Shown here: in pieces, positions 1-7,857 of the stretch | Layout: each line of letters begins with the position of its first letter | Numbering within the stretch: the first letter of the stretch is position 1 | DNA from: Companilactobacillus tucceti DSM 20183 | Lineage (GTDB): Bacteria > Bacillota > Bacilli > Lactobacillales > Lactobacillaceae | NCBI RefSeq assembly: GCF_001434665.1 | Contig: NZ_AZDG01000001.1 | Coordinates: 163,885 to 227,884 of the forward strand | DNA: 64,000 nt | Reading direction: 5' to 3' | The notes under the pieces: model-generated | Database searches by the model: none | Told to the model about the DNA's origin: nothing | Seen by the model: the letters and a program-made list of their open reading frames with translations, nothing else | Translations under genes and position numbers: made by a program

Positions 1-89
1 AACATTGTTAAATTGTTTTGAACGATTATACATTAAAGTTTTATCATTTTTTATTCACTTATGGAATATTTAATATGAATATCTATACA

Positions 90-566
90 TTAAAACATAT
101 CACCACTACTAAAGCTAAGTGGTAGACATTGAATCTCCTGAGTTATGAATTTTTCTAAAGAGAAGTCGTCTAAACTTAGATATTGGAACAAGTCATAATT
201 ATCAATATTGAAATGACTGATAGTGTAGTAACTCTTGTTAATTGTTGCAGCGTAACAATTTGAATTGTTTGATAGATTGGTTAATACAGTTGTTTTTACT
301 TGGCTGTAATTTGTTGATAGAGTTAGATAATCAGTTTGATCAGGGAACTGGGAACTTACTGCATAAATTTCACTTAGACAATTACTCTTTTCAAATGGTT
401 GTTGTTGAGAAATTATAATAAGATTTTTTTGCTTTTTTAAAGTGTTTTTCAGATTTTTATTTTGGGATACGATTACAACAGTGTTTGAGACTAATAAAAG
501 TTTATTGGCGGTAATTTGGATTTCTTGAGTTGTAGCTTGATCAGAATTTAAAACTATACCGATCAT
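90..566 (-). CDS. Degenerate MobA-like protein, possible Moco-related
   Basis: 158 residues, starting at an ATG that overlaps the moaC stop, so translation is probably coupled. No family signature is obvious. Its second half nevertheless parallels the mobA product of this window: a stretch reading TDYLTLSTNY corresponds to ADLIVVATDY, and YYTISHFNI to YYTCCHLNI, in the same order and spacing. The N-terminal Gly-rich nucleotide loop of MobA (GGKSTRF...DK) is absent, so guanylyltransferase activity is unlikely. I infer a MobA paralogue that lost its GTP site, perhaps a binding or regulatory subunit. An unrelated protein is possible, as the resemblance was judged by eye. Confidence 0.55.
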   Translation of the reverse strand: MIGIVLNSDQATTQEIQITANKLLLVSNTVVIVSQNKNLKNTLKKQKNLIIISQQQPFEKSNCLSEIYAVSSQFPDQTDYLTLSTNYSQVKTTVLTNLSNNSNCYAATINKSYYTISHFNIDNYDLFQYLSLDDFSLEKFITQEIQCLPLSFSSGDMF

Positions 567-1045
567 TATTTATCCTGGTAAATGAAGTGACCACTTTTAC
601 CGCCATTTTTTTCAACTAGGTGAACGTCAGTTATAATCATGCCTCGATCAATTGCCTTACACATATCATAAATAGTTAGTAGGGCAGTTTGTGCAGCAAG
701 TATTGCTTCAATTTCAACACCAGTTACATGTTTTGTTTTAACTATTGTAGTTATAGTAATCGTATCTTTATTGTTGTCCTCAAATTTAATATCCACACCA
801 GTCAATGGGATTAAATGACACATTGGGATCAATTGGCTTGTCTGTTTAGCAGCCATGATACCAGCAATTTGTGCGACCGCTAAAACATCTCCCTTTTTTA
901 TCTTTCCATCATGAATTCTAGATAAAGTATTTGGATGCATAGTGATTTTTCCAGTTGCTTGTGCCATTCTTGAGGTTACGTCTTTGTCAGTAACATCGAC
1001 CATCTTTGCTCTATTTTGGTCGTTGAAATGTGTTAAATTATCCAT
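566..1045 (-). CDS. moaC: Cyclic pyranopterin monophosphate synthase MoaC
   Basis: 159 residues, the usual MoaC length. MoaC converts the MoaA product (3',8-cyclo-dihydro-GTP) into cyclic pyranopterin monophosphate in the first stage of molybdenum cofactor synthesis. Family signatures are present: [14 protein letters not shown] with the catalytic Lys, [18 protein letters not shown], and [13 protein letters not shown] with the catalytic Asp, then KNGGKSG near the end. The ribosome binding site is GGAGG just upstream of ATG 1045. It is followed by the MobA-like gene with overlap. moaA, the partner enzyme, is not in this window. Confidence 0.97.
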   Translation of the reverse strand: MDNLTHFNDQNRAKMVDVTDKDVTSRMAQATGKITMHPNTLSRIHDGKIKKGDVLAVAQIAGIMAAKQTSQLIPMCHLIPLTGVDIKFEDNNKDTITITTIVKTKHVTGVEIEAILAAQTALLTIYDMCKAIDRGMIITDVHLVEKNGGKSGHFIYQDK

Positions 1046-1098
1046 CTGACGGCCTCCTTTAAAATTTGATATAGCTCTTATTGACCAAAGTATAGCAA

Positions 1099-1134
1099 AT
1101 AGGCCACCTCCCTGATATTAGGGAAATGGCCTAT
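1099..1134 (-). terminator. Hairpin between the feo operon and moaC
   Basis: Perfect 8-bp outer arms ATAGGCCA/TGGCCTAT enclose an inner CCCT/AGGG pairing. It lies 15 nt after the stop of the small Feo gene and upstream of moaC. The U-tract is weak on either strand, so it may be a leaky terminator or a processing hairpin. Confidence 0.6.
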
Positions 1135-1148
1135 CTTTATTAATATAT

Positions 1149-1313
1149 TTATCCATTTTGCCTTTTTGCGCGTTCAGCCATCATTTTTGCCTCACATTTG
1201 TAATCGCAAGCAGCACACTTTCCTTTTTTGGATTTCTGAGCAACTTTGTAAATTTCATAACCTGCAAAGCTGATAATAATAAGTGCGATAATAATATTTG
1301 TGAATATTGACAT
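1149..1313 (-). CDS. FeoB-associated Cys-rich membrane protein
   Basis: 54 residues starting at ATG 1313 behind an AAAGGAG ribosome binding site, directly downstream of feoB. It has one N-terminal membrane segment (about residues 5-18, rich in I, A and L) and then a short basic tail with three cysteines in the pattern CAACDYKC. This architecture matches the small FeoB-associated Cys-rich membrane proteins of Firmicutes, thought to assist Fe(II) passage or take the place of FeoC. The function is inferred from family and position. Confidence 0.85.
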   Translation of the reverse strand: MSIFTNIIIALIIISFAGYEIYKVAQKSKKGKCAACDYKCEAKMMAERAKRQNG

Positions 1314-1328
1314 TTACTTTCTCCTTTT

Positions 1329-3323
1329 TTATAAGAATAATGATCCAACTTGAAAAATTATAAATGATAGAGCATACGCAATTAAAATACTGGAAAAGAC
1401 AGAATATACTGCCCATTTAGTGGATCCTGTTTCTGATTTAATAGTACCGATCGTGGCGAAGCAGGGTACATATAAAAGAATAAAAACTAATAATGCATAT
1501 GCAGAGATGGGTGTAAATAATTGGCCGAATGTTGCAATTAAAGTTGTTTGACTAGTTGTATGGAAGAGAACCATCATACTAGAGCTAATTACTTCCTTTG
1601 CTAAAATTCCAGTGAATAATGCGCTAATAGCTTCCCAAGAGGTTATTCCAATTGGAACAAATAATGGCAATAAAAATTGACCTAGAATAGCTGAAAAGCT
1701 TTTATCGATGTTAGTAACGAATCCGCTAGGGCCAAAGTTTGATAGTAACCAGATAAGAACAGTACCAGCAAAAATTATAGTACCAGCTTTTCTAACAAAT
1801 CCCTTACTTTTATCCCAAGTACCACGCCAGATAATATCAAATCTTGGTAAATGATATTGGGGTAATTCGACGATAAAGACGGTATTTTCTTTTACATGAA
1901 AAATTAGTTGATAAAATTTTGCCATCGCTAATGCAACAATAATTCCTAAAAAGTAAATTGATAAAACAATCAAAGCTTGATTTTTGGGGAAGAATGCTGC
2001 TACAAACAAACTGTAAATTGGTAACCTAGCTGAACAGCTCATGAATGGAGATATCAGTGTTGTTATTAATCTTTCCTTAGGTTGTTCAATAGTTCTCGCT
2101 GCCATGATTCCCGTAACATTACAGCCAAAACCAATAATTAGCGGAATAAAAGCTTTACCATTCAGTCCTATAGCTTGCATGACTCTATCTGTAACCAGAG
2201 CAGCTCTTGCCATATAACCGGAGTCTTCTAGTATAGAGATACAAGCGAACAAGACCATTATTTGAGGAATAAAAGTTAATACGCCGCCAACTCCAGCAAT
2301 TATCCCATCAACTATTAGTGAGCGAAGAAAAGGTAAGGCACCGATATTTTTAAGAAAAATATCAGAGTAATGAGAAATAGGACCTGATAAAAATGCATTT
2401 AGTTGATCTGACAGAGGAGTTCCGATCCAATCAAATGATAATTTGAACATCAAATAAAAAATGGCTATAAAAATCGGTAATCCTAAAATTGGGTTAGTAA
2501 CAACTTTGTCTATCTTAGAGGTTATTTCAACATTACTAGTTGAAGAAATATTTTCTCTGGCTTCATTTAATGTTTCTTCAATGAAACTTAACCTAGTTTG
2601 AAATATTTTTTCTTCAAATTCGTTCTTATCAAACATATCGGCCTTATCGAGCAAAGGTTTAAAATCATTTTTTAAAGCATATTGTCTTACGACTTTGTTC
2701 TTGTTCATAAACTGTATAGTTAGCCAAGATGCAAAGTGTTCAGAAATTTGGTAATTATCAACTAGACTTTTAGTTGCTTTATTTATCTCTGCTTTTATTT
2801 CACTTGGATAATTAAGATCAAGATTTGTATGGGGGAGATTTTCGACAGGAACATTTTTAATTTCTTCTCGTAGTTGTTCAATTCCATCATGATTTCTTGC
2901 GTTAGTTGTTTTAACAACACATCCTAGTTTGTCAGCTAAGGTTTTAATATCGTAGTAAATACCAGAACGCTTAAGATCATCGATCATATTTAATGCGAGA
3001 ATAACTGGTTTTCCAAATTCTAATAATTCAATTGAAAGAAGTAAATTTCGTTTGAGTTGATTGGCATTAGTGACATTTAATATAACATCTGCATCGTTTT
3101 GTAAAAGATAATTAATGGCAACGGATTCATCTTTGGTGATAGGATTTAGTGAATAGATACCAGGAAGATCAACGACAACTATTTCAGTGTGCTTGATGCT
3201 GCCCATCTTTTTCTCCACTGTTACGCCAGTCCAGTTACCAACATAAGCATATGAATCGGTGAGTTGATTAAAGAGGGTTGTTTTCCCTGTGTTGGGATTA
3301 CCCATTAAAGCAACAGTCGTCAT
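1329..3323 (-). CDS. feoB: Ferrous iron transporter FeoB
   Basis: 664 residues. An N-terminal G domain carries G1 GNPNTGKT, G3 DLPG and G4 NMID. It is followed by a helical spacer and a membrane domain with the Gate-type motif GFGCNVTGIMAAR. FeoB imports Fe(II) across the cytoplasmic membrane, driven or gated by nucleotide hydrolysis. The start ATG overlaps the feoA stop (ATGA), and the small Cys-rich gene follows, giving a feoA-feoB-small protein operon. Its position between Moco genes suggests iron supply for the Fe-S-rich nitrate reductase, especially under anaerobiosis when Fe(II) prevails. Confidence 0.97.
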   Translation of the reverse strand: MTTVALMGNPNTGKTTLFNQLTDSYAYVGNWTGVTVEKKMGSIKHTEIVVVDLPGIYSLNPITKDESVAINYLLQNDADVILNVTNANQLKRNLLLSIELLEFGKPVILALNMIDDLKRSGIYYDIKTLADKLGCVVKTTNARNHDGIEQLREEIKNVPVENLPHTNLDLNYPSEIKAEINKATKSLVDNYQISEHFASWLTIQFMNKNKVVRQYALKNDFKPLLDKADMFDKNEFEEKIFQTRLSFIEETLNEARENISSTSNVEITSKIDKVVTNPILGLPIFIAIFYLMFKLSFDWIGTPLSDQLNAFLSGPISHYSDIFLKNIGALPFLRSLIVDGIIAGVGGVLTFIPQIMVLFACISILEDSGYMARAALVTDRVMQAIGLNGKAFIPLIIGFGCNVTGIMAARTIEQPKERLITTLISPFMSCSARLPIYSLFVAAFFPKNQALIVLSIYFLGIIVALAMAKFYQLIFHVKENTVFIVELPQYHLPRFDIIWRGTWDKSKGFVRKAGTIIFAGTVLIWLLSNFGPSGFVTNIDKSFSAILGQFLLPLFVPIGITSWEAISALFTGILAKEVISSSMMVLFHTTSQTTLIATFGQLFTPISAYALLVFILLYVPCFATIGTIKSETGSTKWAVYSVFSSILIAYALSFIIFQVGSLFL

Positions 3324-3553
3324 TCAGAGATACCTCCCATCAATAGTTTAAAGACTTTGTAGCGTAGACCAATTCTTTGATGGTCTATTTCTACGATAAC
3401 AGGGCCGTGAAATGGGAGAAATCTAACAATAGTCATTTGACTTCCAACATGAATACCCAGGCTATGTAATCTCTGTTCAGTTTGACTATCAAGATAATCA
3501 AGGTCTTTTACCTGATATGTTTTAGTTATGTATTGTTCAGAAATAAGTTGCAT
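3320..3553 (-). CDS. feoA: Ferrous iron transport accessory protein FeoA
   Basis: 77 residues, a single SH3-like FeoA domain (pattern LGIHVGSQMTIV...GPVIVEI...IGLRYKVFKLL). FeoA is a cytoplasmic partner needed for FeoB function. It is first in the feo operon, with a GGAGCGTGAATTAA leader before ATG 3553 and a 4-bp overlap with feoB. It is transcribed divergently from the SufB/SufD-like gene at 3763. Confidence 0.94.
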   Translation of the reverse strand: MQLISEQYITKTYQVKDLDYLDSQTEQRLHSLGIHVGSQMTIVRFLPFHGPVIVEIDHQRIGLRYKVFKLLMGGISE

Positions 3554-3626
3554 TTAATTCACGCTCCTTAAACAAATATTCCAAAAATGAATAAAAAATA
3601 TCTATTAGTGAAATAATTAACTTTAC

Positions 3627-3702
3627 GCATATTATGCAATAATTTCTGTGGTTTGTATATAAGCAAAATGACTAATTAATTCTACAAAAATGTGCATTTT
3701 TG
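3627..3702. promoter_or_regulatory. Divergent feo / sufBD-like control region with two inverted repeats
   Basis: The 209-bp divergent intergenic region contains GCATATTATGC (3627-3637) and a perfect CAAAAATG/CATTTTTG repeat with a 2-bp centre (3685-3702). Either could be an operator for a metal or redox regulator. No Fur, Rex or FNR consensus is clearly matched, so the regulator is unassigned. Confidence 0.4.
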
Positions 3703-3762
3703 AGATTAAAGTGTTTAATATTATATATAGAATGAATATTGAACTTATTCAGGGAGGAAGAT

Positions 3763-4629
3763 ATGAAAGAGGGAATTTTAGAAAGCATTGAGACGGCAGC
3801 AAATTATCACGGAGAGTCACATTGGTTAGTGGATCGAAGATTAGATGCAACGAAAAAAATCATTGATCTTCCTAAAATGTTAAAATTGGTGACTCCAAGT
3901 TTTAAAAGATCCGATAGAGACTTAATCAAATCTGAAGCAAATTCAAATAAGACGGTTGTACAAGTAGGACAAAGAGTCATTAAAAATGATTTACCAGATG
4001 AATTAGATGAAAAAGGTGTGATACTGACTGATATTTTTACCGCCTTACGTGAACATCCTCGTCTAATACAAAGATACTTTATGGATAAAGTCATTAACTA
4101 TGATGAATCCGATTTTACTCGTTATCATTTATCGATGATAAATTCTGGAATATTCCTATATATCCCAAAAGAAGTTAAAATAAAACAACCAATTGAAATT
4201 CAGTTAGTTCAAGATAGTACGACCGAAGTTCCTATGATTAGTCATATTCTGGTTGTTGCAGAAGAAGAAAGTGAAGTTACTTTTAAACAGTCTTCAAAAA
4301 CTGTCGGCAACAATTCCAATCTAGTGCAGTCATTTGTAGAGATATTAGCTCGAGCAAATAGCGTTGTTAATTATGAATCCATTGATGAATTTTCCCAAAA
4401 TAGCCAAGTTTATTTTAAAAATAGGGGATTTTTGAATCGTAAATCAAAGATTAACTGGAATATTTCTATAAAAAATAAGAATAAGACCGTTGGTGAAATT
4501 TCTAATAATCTTTTTGGATCTGAGTCTTCTGCCAATATCAAGTTAGATTCACAAAACAATAATAATAAAATTGATTTGCCAGTAAAGAAACATGGGAAAA
4601 ATGTTAACTATACCGAGACAATTGTTTAA
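3763..4629 (+). CDS. Short SufB/SufD-family Fe-S assembly protein
   Basis: 288 residues from ATG 3763, chosen because AGGGAGG sits 5 nt upstream. An in-frame TTG at 3739 has no ribosome binding site. The protein resembles the SufB/SufD core (SGIFLYIPKEVKIKQPIEIQ, then a beta-helix region with VVAEEESEVTF), a scaffold family for Fe-S cluster assembly. Canonical SufB and SufD are over 400 residues. This one stops early and lacks the C-terminal part, and no sufC, sufS or sufU is adjacent. It may be a stand-alone paralogue serving the Fe/Moco island. Real function is uncertain. Confidence 0.75.
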   Translation: MKEGILESIETAANYHGESHWLVDRRLDATKKIIDLPKMLKLVTPSFKRSDRDLIKSEANSNKTVVQVGQRVIKNDLPDELDEKGVILTDIFTALREHPRLIQRYFMDKVINYDESDFTRYHLSMINSGIFLYIPKEVKIKQPIEIQLVQDSTTEVPMISHILVVAEEESEVTFKQSSKTVGNNSNLVQSFVEILARANSVVNYESIDEFSQNSQVYFKNRGFLNRKSKINWNISIKNKNKTVGEISNNLFGSESSANIKLDSQNNNNKIDLPVKKHGKNVNYTETIV

Positions 4630-4646
4630 AAAAATAAGTTTGTCAC

Positions 4647-4675
4647 TTGACAAAATGATTTATAAATAATATCGT
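4647..4675 (+). promoter_or_regulatory. Promoter of the proS T-box transcript
   Basis: TTGACA (4647-4652) and TATCGT (4670-4675) are separated by 17 nt, just ahead of the T-box leader. The -35 is perfect and the -10 weak. Confidence 0.55.
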
Positions 4676-4683
4676 TGTGTCAT

Positions 4684-4910
4684 GAATTAACATTTGGATC
4701 ATTAGTAAATACGACCGATCACAGAGAGCCTGTCATGCTGAGAACCAGGTATCGAAGTCATTTACGAACCTACCAATTGACTTTATCGTTGTAATGACGA
4801 TACGCATATCGGCGTTAATGATTTGAGTGAATCTTTATATTGAAGATTAATTAAGGTGGTACCACGGAAAGCTGTTTCGTCCTTTTAGGATGGAACAGCT
4901 TTTTTATTTT
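4684..4910 (+). ncRNA. T-box riboswitch upstream of proS
   Basis: The canonical T-box sequence AAGGTGGTACCACGG lies at 4853-4867. It is followed by a terminator hairpin (AAAGCTGTTTCGTCC paired with GGATGGAACAGCTTT, 4868-4904) ending in a T-run. A CCT codon at 4769-4771 in the context GAACCTA is a plausible proline specifier in stem I. Uncharged tRNA-Pro would stabilise the antiterminator and allow proS transcription. The T-box motif and terminator are seen directly. The specifier assignment is inferred. Confidence 0.93.
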
Positions 4911-4933
4911 CTAAAAATTTAGGAGGATGTAAG

Positions 4934-6373
4934 ATGTCAGATTTACAAAAAACAGATTTTTCAAAATGGTATATTCAAACAATCCAAAATGCTGATTTAA
5001 TGTCATATTTACCAGTTAGAGGATGCATTATTTTCAAGCCGGACGGGTATGAACTTTGGGAAAGAATTCAACAAAGATTCAATGCTTACTTGAAGAGTCA
5101 AGGTATCAGAAATGCATATTTCCCAATGCTTATTCCAAAGCATTTCTTTGAAAAAGAAGAAGAGCATATTGAAGGATTTGCACCAGAATTACCTTGGATG
5201 ACACAAGTTGGTGATGAAAAGCTTGAAGAACCTTATGCCTTACGTCCAACTTCAGAAACAATGATCGGTAATGCATTTAGTGATTGGATTCAATCATACC
5301 GTGATTTGCCTTATGAAATTAACCAATGGGCTAATGTTTTCCGCTGGGAAAAGAAGACACTTCCATTCATGAGAACTTCAGAGTTCCTATGGCAAGAAGG
5401 ACATACAGCACATGCATCAGAAGAAGATGCTCGTAAGAGAACTCTAAGTGTTCTTGATGCTTATACTGATTTGATTGAGAATTTCTTGGATATTCCAGTA
5501 TATAAAGGTCAAAAGACACCTTCAGAACGCTTTGCTGGTGCGGTTGATACATATTCAGCTGAATCAATGATGCGTGATGGAAAGGCCGTTCAAGCTGGTA
5601 CATCACATTATCTTGGTAATAACTTTGCTGAATCATTTGATATCAAATATCTTGATAAAGACAATCAAATGAAATATGTATTCACAACTTCATGGGGTAT
5701 TTCAACACGTTTGATTGGTGCTATGATCATGGAACATGGTGATGAAAATGGTTTGGTATTGCCTCCAGCAATTGCTCCAACGCAAGTTGTCTTGATTCCA
5801 GTTGGTCCATGGCAAAAGAATCCTGAGATTATGGAAAAATTGACAACCATAGAAGAAAGTCTTAAGGCTAAAGATATTAGAGTACAAATTGATGATACTG
5901 ATTCTTCACCTGGTTATAAATTTAATGATTGGGAACAAAAGGGAGTTCCAATGCATGTTGAATTTGGACCTCGTGATTTGAAGAATGATTCAGCTGTTAT
6001 CAAGATGCGTGATTTAGATGATAAAGAATCTGTTTCACTAGATGGTATTGAAGATAAAATTGCTGATGAATTGAAAGTTATGCAAAAACGTCTTCTTGAA
6101 TCAGCTCGTGCACGTAATAAAGCTAATGAATATTATGATATTGACACTCTTGATGACCTTAAGAAACACATCGAAACAAAGAAAGAAGCCAATGAAACTC
6201 CTGGATTTGTCTTGATTGGTTGGGATGGAACAGCTGAAACTGAAGCTAAGATCAAAGAAGAAACTGGATTTACAACAAGAAATATTCCTTTCAATCCACC
6301 AATGGAAAAGAAAGTTGATATTGTAAGTGGTAAACCTGCCAAATATACTGTTTGGATCGCACGTGCATATTAA
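4934..6373 (+). CDS. proS: Prolyl-tRNA synthetase, archaeal/eukaryote-type
   Basis: 479 residues beginning behind AGGAGG. It attaches proline to tRNA-Pro in the cytoplasm. Class II motifs are present (ALRPTSETMIG; VFRWEKKTLPFMRTSEFLWQ; FTTSWGISTRLIG), plus the anticodon-binding region and a C-terminal zinc-type domain ending in a Tyr (ARAY). The length and the absence of the roughly 180-residue editing insertion between motifs 2 and 3 identify the archaeal/eukaryote-like ProS form, not the 570-residue form common in lactobacilli. The upstream T-box supports proline-responsive control. Confidence 0.96.
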   Translation: MSDLQKTDFSKWYIQTIQNADLMSYLPVRGCIIFKPDGYELWERIQQRFNAYLKSQGIRNAYFPMLIPKHFFEKEEEHIEGFAPELPWMTQVGDEKLEEPYALRPTSETMIGNAFSDWIQSYRDLPYEINQWANVFRWEKKTLPFMRTSEFLWQEGHTAHASEEDARKRTLSVLDAYTDLIENFLDIPVYKGQKTPSERFAGAVDTYSAESMMRDGKAVQAGTSHYLGNNFAESFDIKYLDKDNQMKYVFTTSWGISTRLIGAMIMEHGDENGLVLPPAIAPTQVVLIPVGPWQKNPEIMEKLTTIEESLKAKDIRVQIDDTDSSPGYKFNDWEQKGVPMHVEFGPRDLKNDSAVIKMRDLDDKESVSLDGIEDKIADELKVMQKRLLESARARNKANEYYDIDTLDDLKKHIETKKEANETPGFVLIGWDGTAETEAKIKEETGFTTRNIPFNPPMEKKVDIVSGKPAKYTVWIARAY

Positions 6374-6410
6374 AATAGGCATTGTAAAACAGTAGTAAAA
6401 TAAAAAGAGA

Positions 6411-6522
6411 GTGTGCCGACACATGGTCAGCTTTCGAGCATTAAGACAAACAAGCTCATCAATCCGATTTTGGATTGATGAGCTTGTTTGTTTTAAGCGG
6501 AAAAAGCTATGTGTTGACACAC
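6411..6522 (+). repeat. Dispersed hairpin repeat, family A, copy 1
   Basis: A 112-nt extended hairpin between convergent proS and the 85-residue gene. The outer arm GTGTGCCGACACAT pairs with ATGTGTTGACACAC. Conserved flanks AGCTTTCGAGCATTAAG and TTTTAAGCGGAAAAAGCT follow, and the apical stem AAGCTCATCAATCC pairs with GGATTGATGAGCTT. Copies at 37939-38037 (inverted) and 48743-48851 keep the flanks and the CAATCC/GGATTG tip, but their outer and apical stems differ in sequence while remaining complementary. No strong U-tract follows, so simple termination does not fully explain it. Confidence 0.85.
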
Positions 6523-6585
6523 GTTTGTGCTGCATGTTTAAAGGAAATAATAGTTTTGTTCCAGACTTTTTTTATTTTTAAGTGA

Positions 6586-6843
6586 TTAATCCACATCGTA
6601 AGTTGCTTCTGATTTATCAAATGAAGGATCTGAAAATTCTTTAAAATGTTCATAGTCTTTCTTTATGAGCATGATGTTTCTCTCCAATTTTTCAATTGCC
6701 TGATCTTGTTCAAGTGTTCTTAGGTCATCACGTTGATGTTGAATCTCGTTTTCGAGTAGAGTGCGTTGAATACTTAAGTCATTCAAGCCAATTGCTAATA
6801 GCTTTTGGAAATCACCATTGCTCATATCATTTTTTGATTTCAT
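6586..6843 (-). CDS. Uncharacterised coiled-coil protein, last gene of the Moco operon
   Basis: 85 residues, charged and predicted helical, with a coiled-coil-like middle (LLENEIQHQRDDLRTLEQDQ). There is no signal peptide or membrane segment. The start ATG overlaps the mobA stop (ATGA), so it is co-translated with the Moco operon moeB-moaB-moeA-mobB-mobA. I do not recognise a family. Position suggests a role in cofactor handling or nitrate reductase assembly, but nothing in the sequence proves this. Confidence 0.75.
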   Translation of the reverse strand: MKSKNDMSNGDFQKLLAIGLNDLSIQRTLLENEIQHQRDDLRTLEQDQAIEKLERNIMLIKKDYEHFKEFSDPSFDKSEATYDVD

Positions 6844-7385
6844 TTTAAATCCTCCAGATAATTAATGTTTTTTAAGCGACCATCAAAATTCCGTGCTGGG
6901 CAATTTGCATCTTTTAACAAACTTCTCCATCGATAATTTTGTTCAGTCATATATTTTTTTAATAATTCAATTTTAATATTCAGATGGCAGCAAGTGTAGT
7001 AGGGAACACTCTTAATTTTAATGTATCCCGTTTCTAAACTTAGAAATTCAATGGCTGATTTATCGATGATATAGTCAGTTGCTACTACTATTAGGTCTGC
7101 ACTTGTCTTATTAGTAGTTTTGAAATATGACCAAAGTGCAGACATTGGTCCGCAATCTATTAGTGGTGCTACATCTTGAATAACATTTACCTGATTATTA
7201 AAAAGATTTTTGACGGTTGAATGATTGTTAGAATTTGTTGAAACAAAACAATTCTTTACCAAAGGAGAGGTTAAATCCGCTGTATATTTTACATTTGGAA
7301 TTACTACATCGTTAAAATGAGCTAATGCTTTATCACTTTTGAATCTAGTGGATTTTCCACCAGCCAAAATCAAACTATCTGTCAT
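6840..7385 (-). CDS. mobA: Molybdenum cofactor guanylyltransferase MobA
   Basis: 181 residues. MobA transfers GMP from GTP to molybdopterin to form the guanine dinucleotide cofactor used by NarG. The N-terminal nucleotide loop reads LILAGGKSTRFKSDKAL, close to the GGxSxRxGxDK consensus, with CGPMSALW farther on and the conserved HLN-type strand near residue 135. The gene overlaps mobB by 11 nt and the 85-residue gene by 4 nt. The usual Gly after Arg in the loop is replaced by Phe, a modest deviation. The function is well supported by context. Confidence 0.93.
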   Translation of the reverse strand: MTDSLILAGGKSTRFKSDKALAHFNDVVIPNVKYTADLTSPLVKNCFVSTNSNNHSTVKNLFNNQVNVIQDVAPLIDCGPMSALWSYFKTTNKTSADLIVVATDYIIDKSAIEFLSLETGYIKIKSVPYYTCCHLNIKIELLKKYMTEQNYRWRSLLKDANCPARNFDGRLKNINYLEDLK

Positions 7386-7857
7386 TTGTAATATTCCTTA
7401 AAAATTGATTTATAAATGATTCTCTTTTGTTTAGATCCTCGATATCTAACGCTAGACTGTTTTGTTGAATTGAAACATATTCTTTTATATTGCTTATATT
7501 TTTGAAATCATTTTTTGTTTCATCTTGTTTCAAGAGTACGATTTTAGGAAAATCCAATTCTTTTATACCCTCAATGATAATGAAATCTGCGAGGGTCTTT
7601 TTTTGCATGTCTTCAATTTTTTTTAGCTCGTTAGAAGGAAGATTTCTTTGATAATGAATAGTTTGTTCATCATTGAGTAACAATACGTTGTCTGAATTTT
7701 TAAAAAATTTACCAGTATCAGTATTAGTTGGAATATCTATGGGTAAGTGGGTATGTTTAACAACGCTATACTTATAGTTTGTCATGGTAAGAAAATTCTC
7801 AATCAGAGTAGTTTTGCCACTTTTTTTATGGCCAATTATTTGAAAGGTAGTAGCCAT
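7375..7857 (-). CDS. mobB: Molybdopterin-guanine dinucleotide biosynthesis adaptor MobB
   Basis: 160 residues with a P-loop near the N terminus (IIGHKKSGKTTLIENF), a VVKHTH strand and DFIIIEG, as in MobB GTP-binding proteins that assist MobA in Moco nucleotide attachment. It overlaps moeA by 22 nt and mobA by 11 nt, consistent with coupled translation in the Moco operon. Confidence 0.93.
   Translation of the reverse strand: MATTFQIIGHKKSGKTTLIENFLTMTNYKYSVVKHTHLPIDIPTNTDTGKFFKNSDNVLLLNDEQTIHYQRNLPSNELKKIEDMQKKTLADFIIIEGIKELDFPKIVLLKQDETKNDFKNISNIKEYVSIQQNSLALDIEDLNKRESFINQFLRNITNDR

Noticed and set aside
3739..3762. TTG start upstream for the SufB/SufD-like gene
   Set aside because: The AGGGAGG ribosome binding site lies between this TTG and ATG 3763, so the ATG is the start.
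5367..5636. Long antisense reading frames opposite proS and other highly expressed genes
   Set aside because: No ribosome binding sites, unusual amino-acid composition and full overlap with well-supported genes. They are frame shadows.
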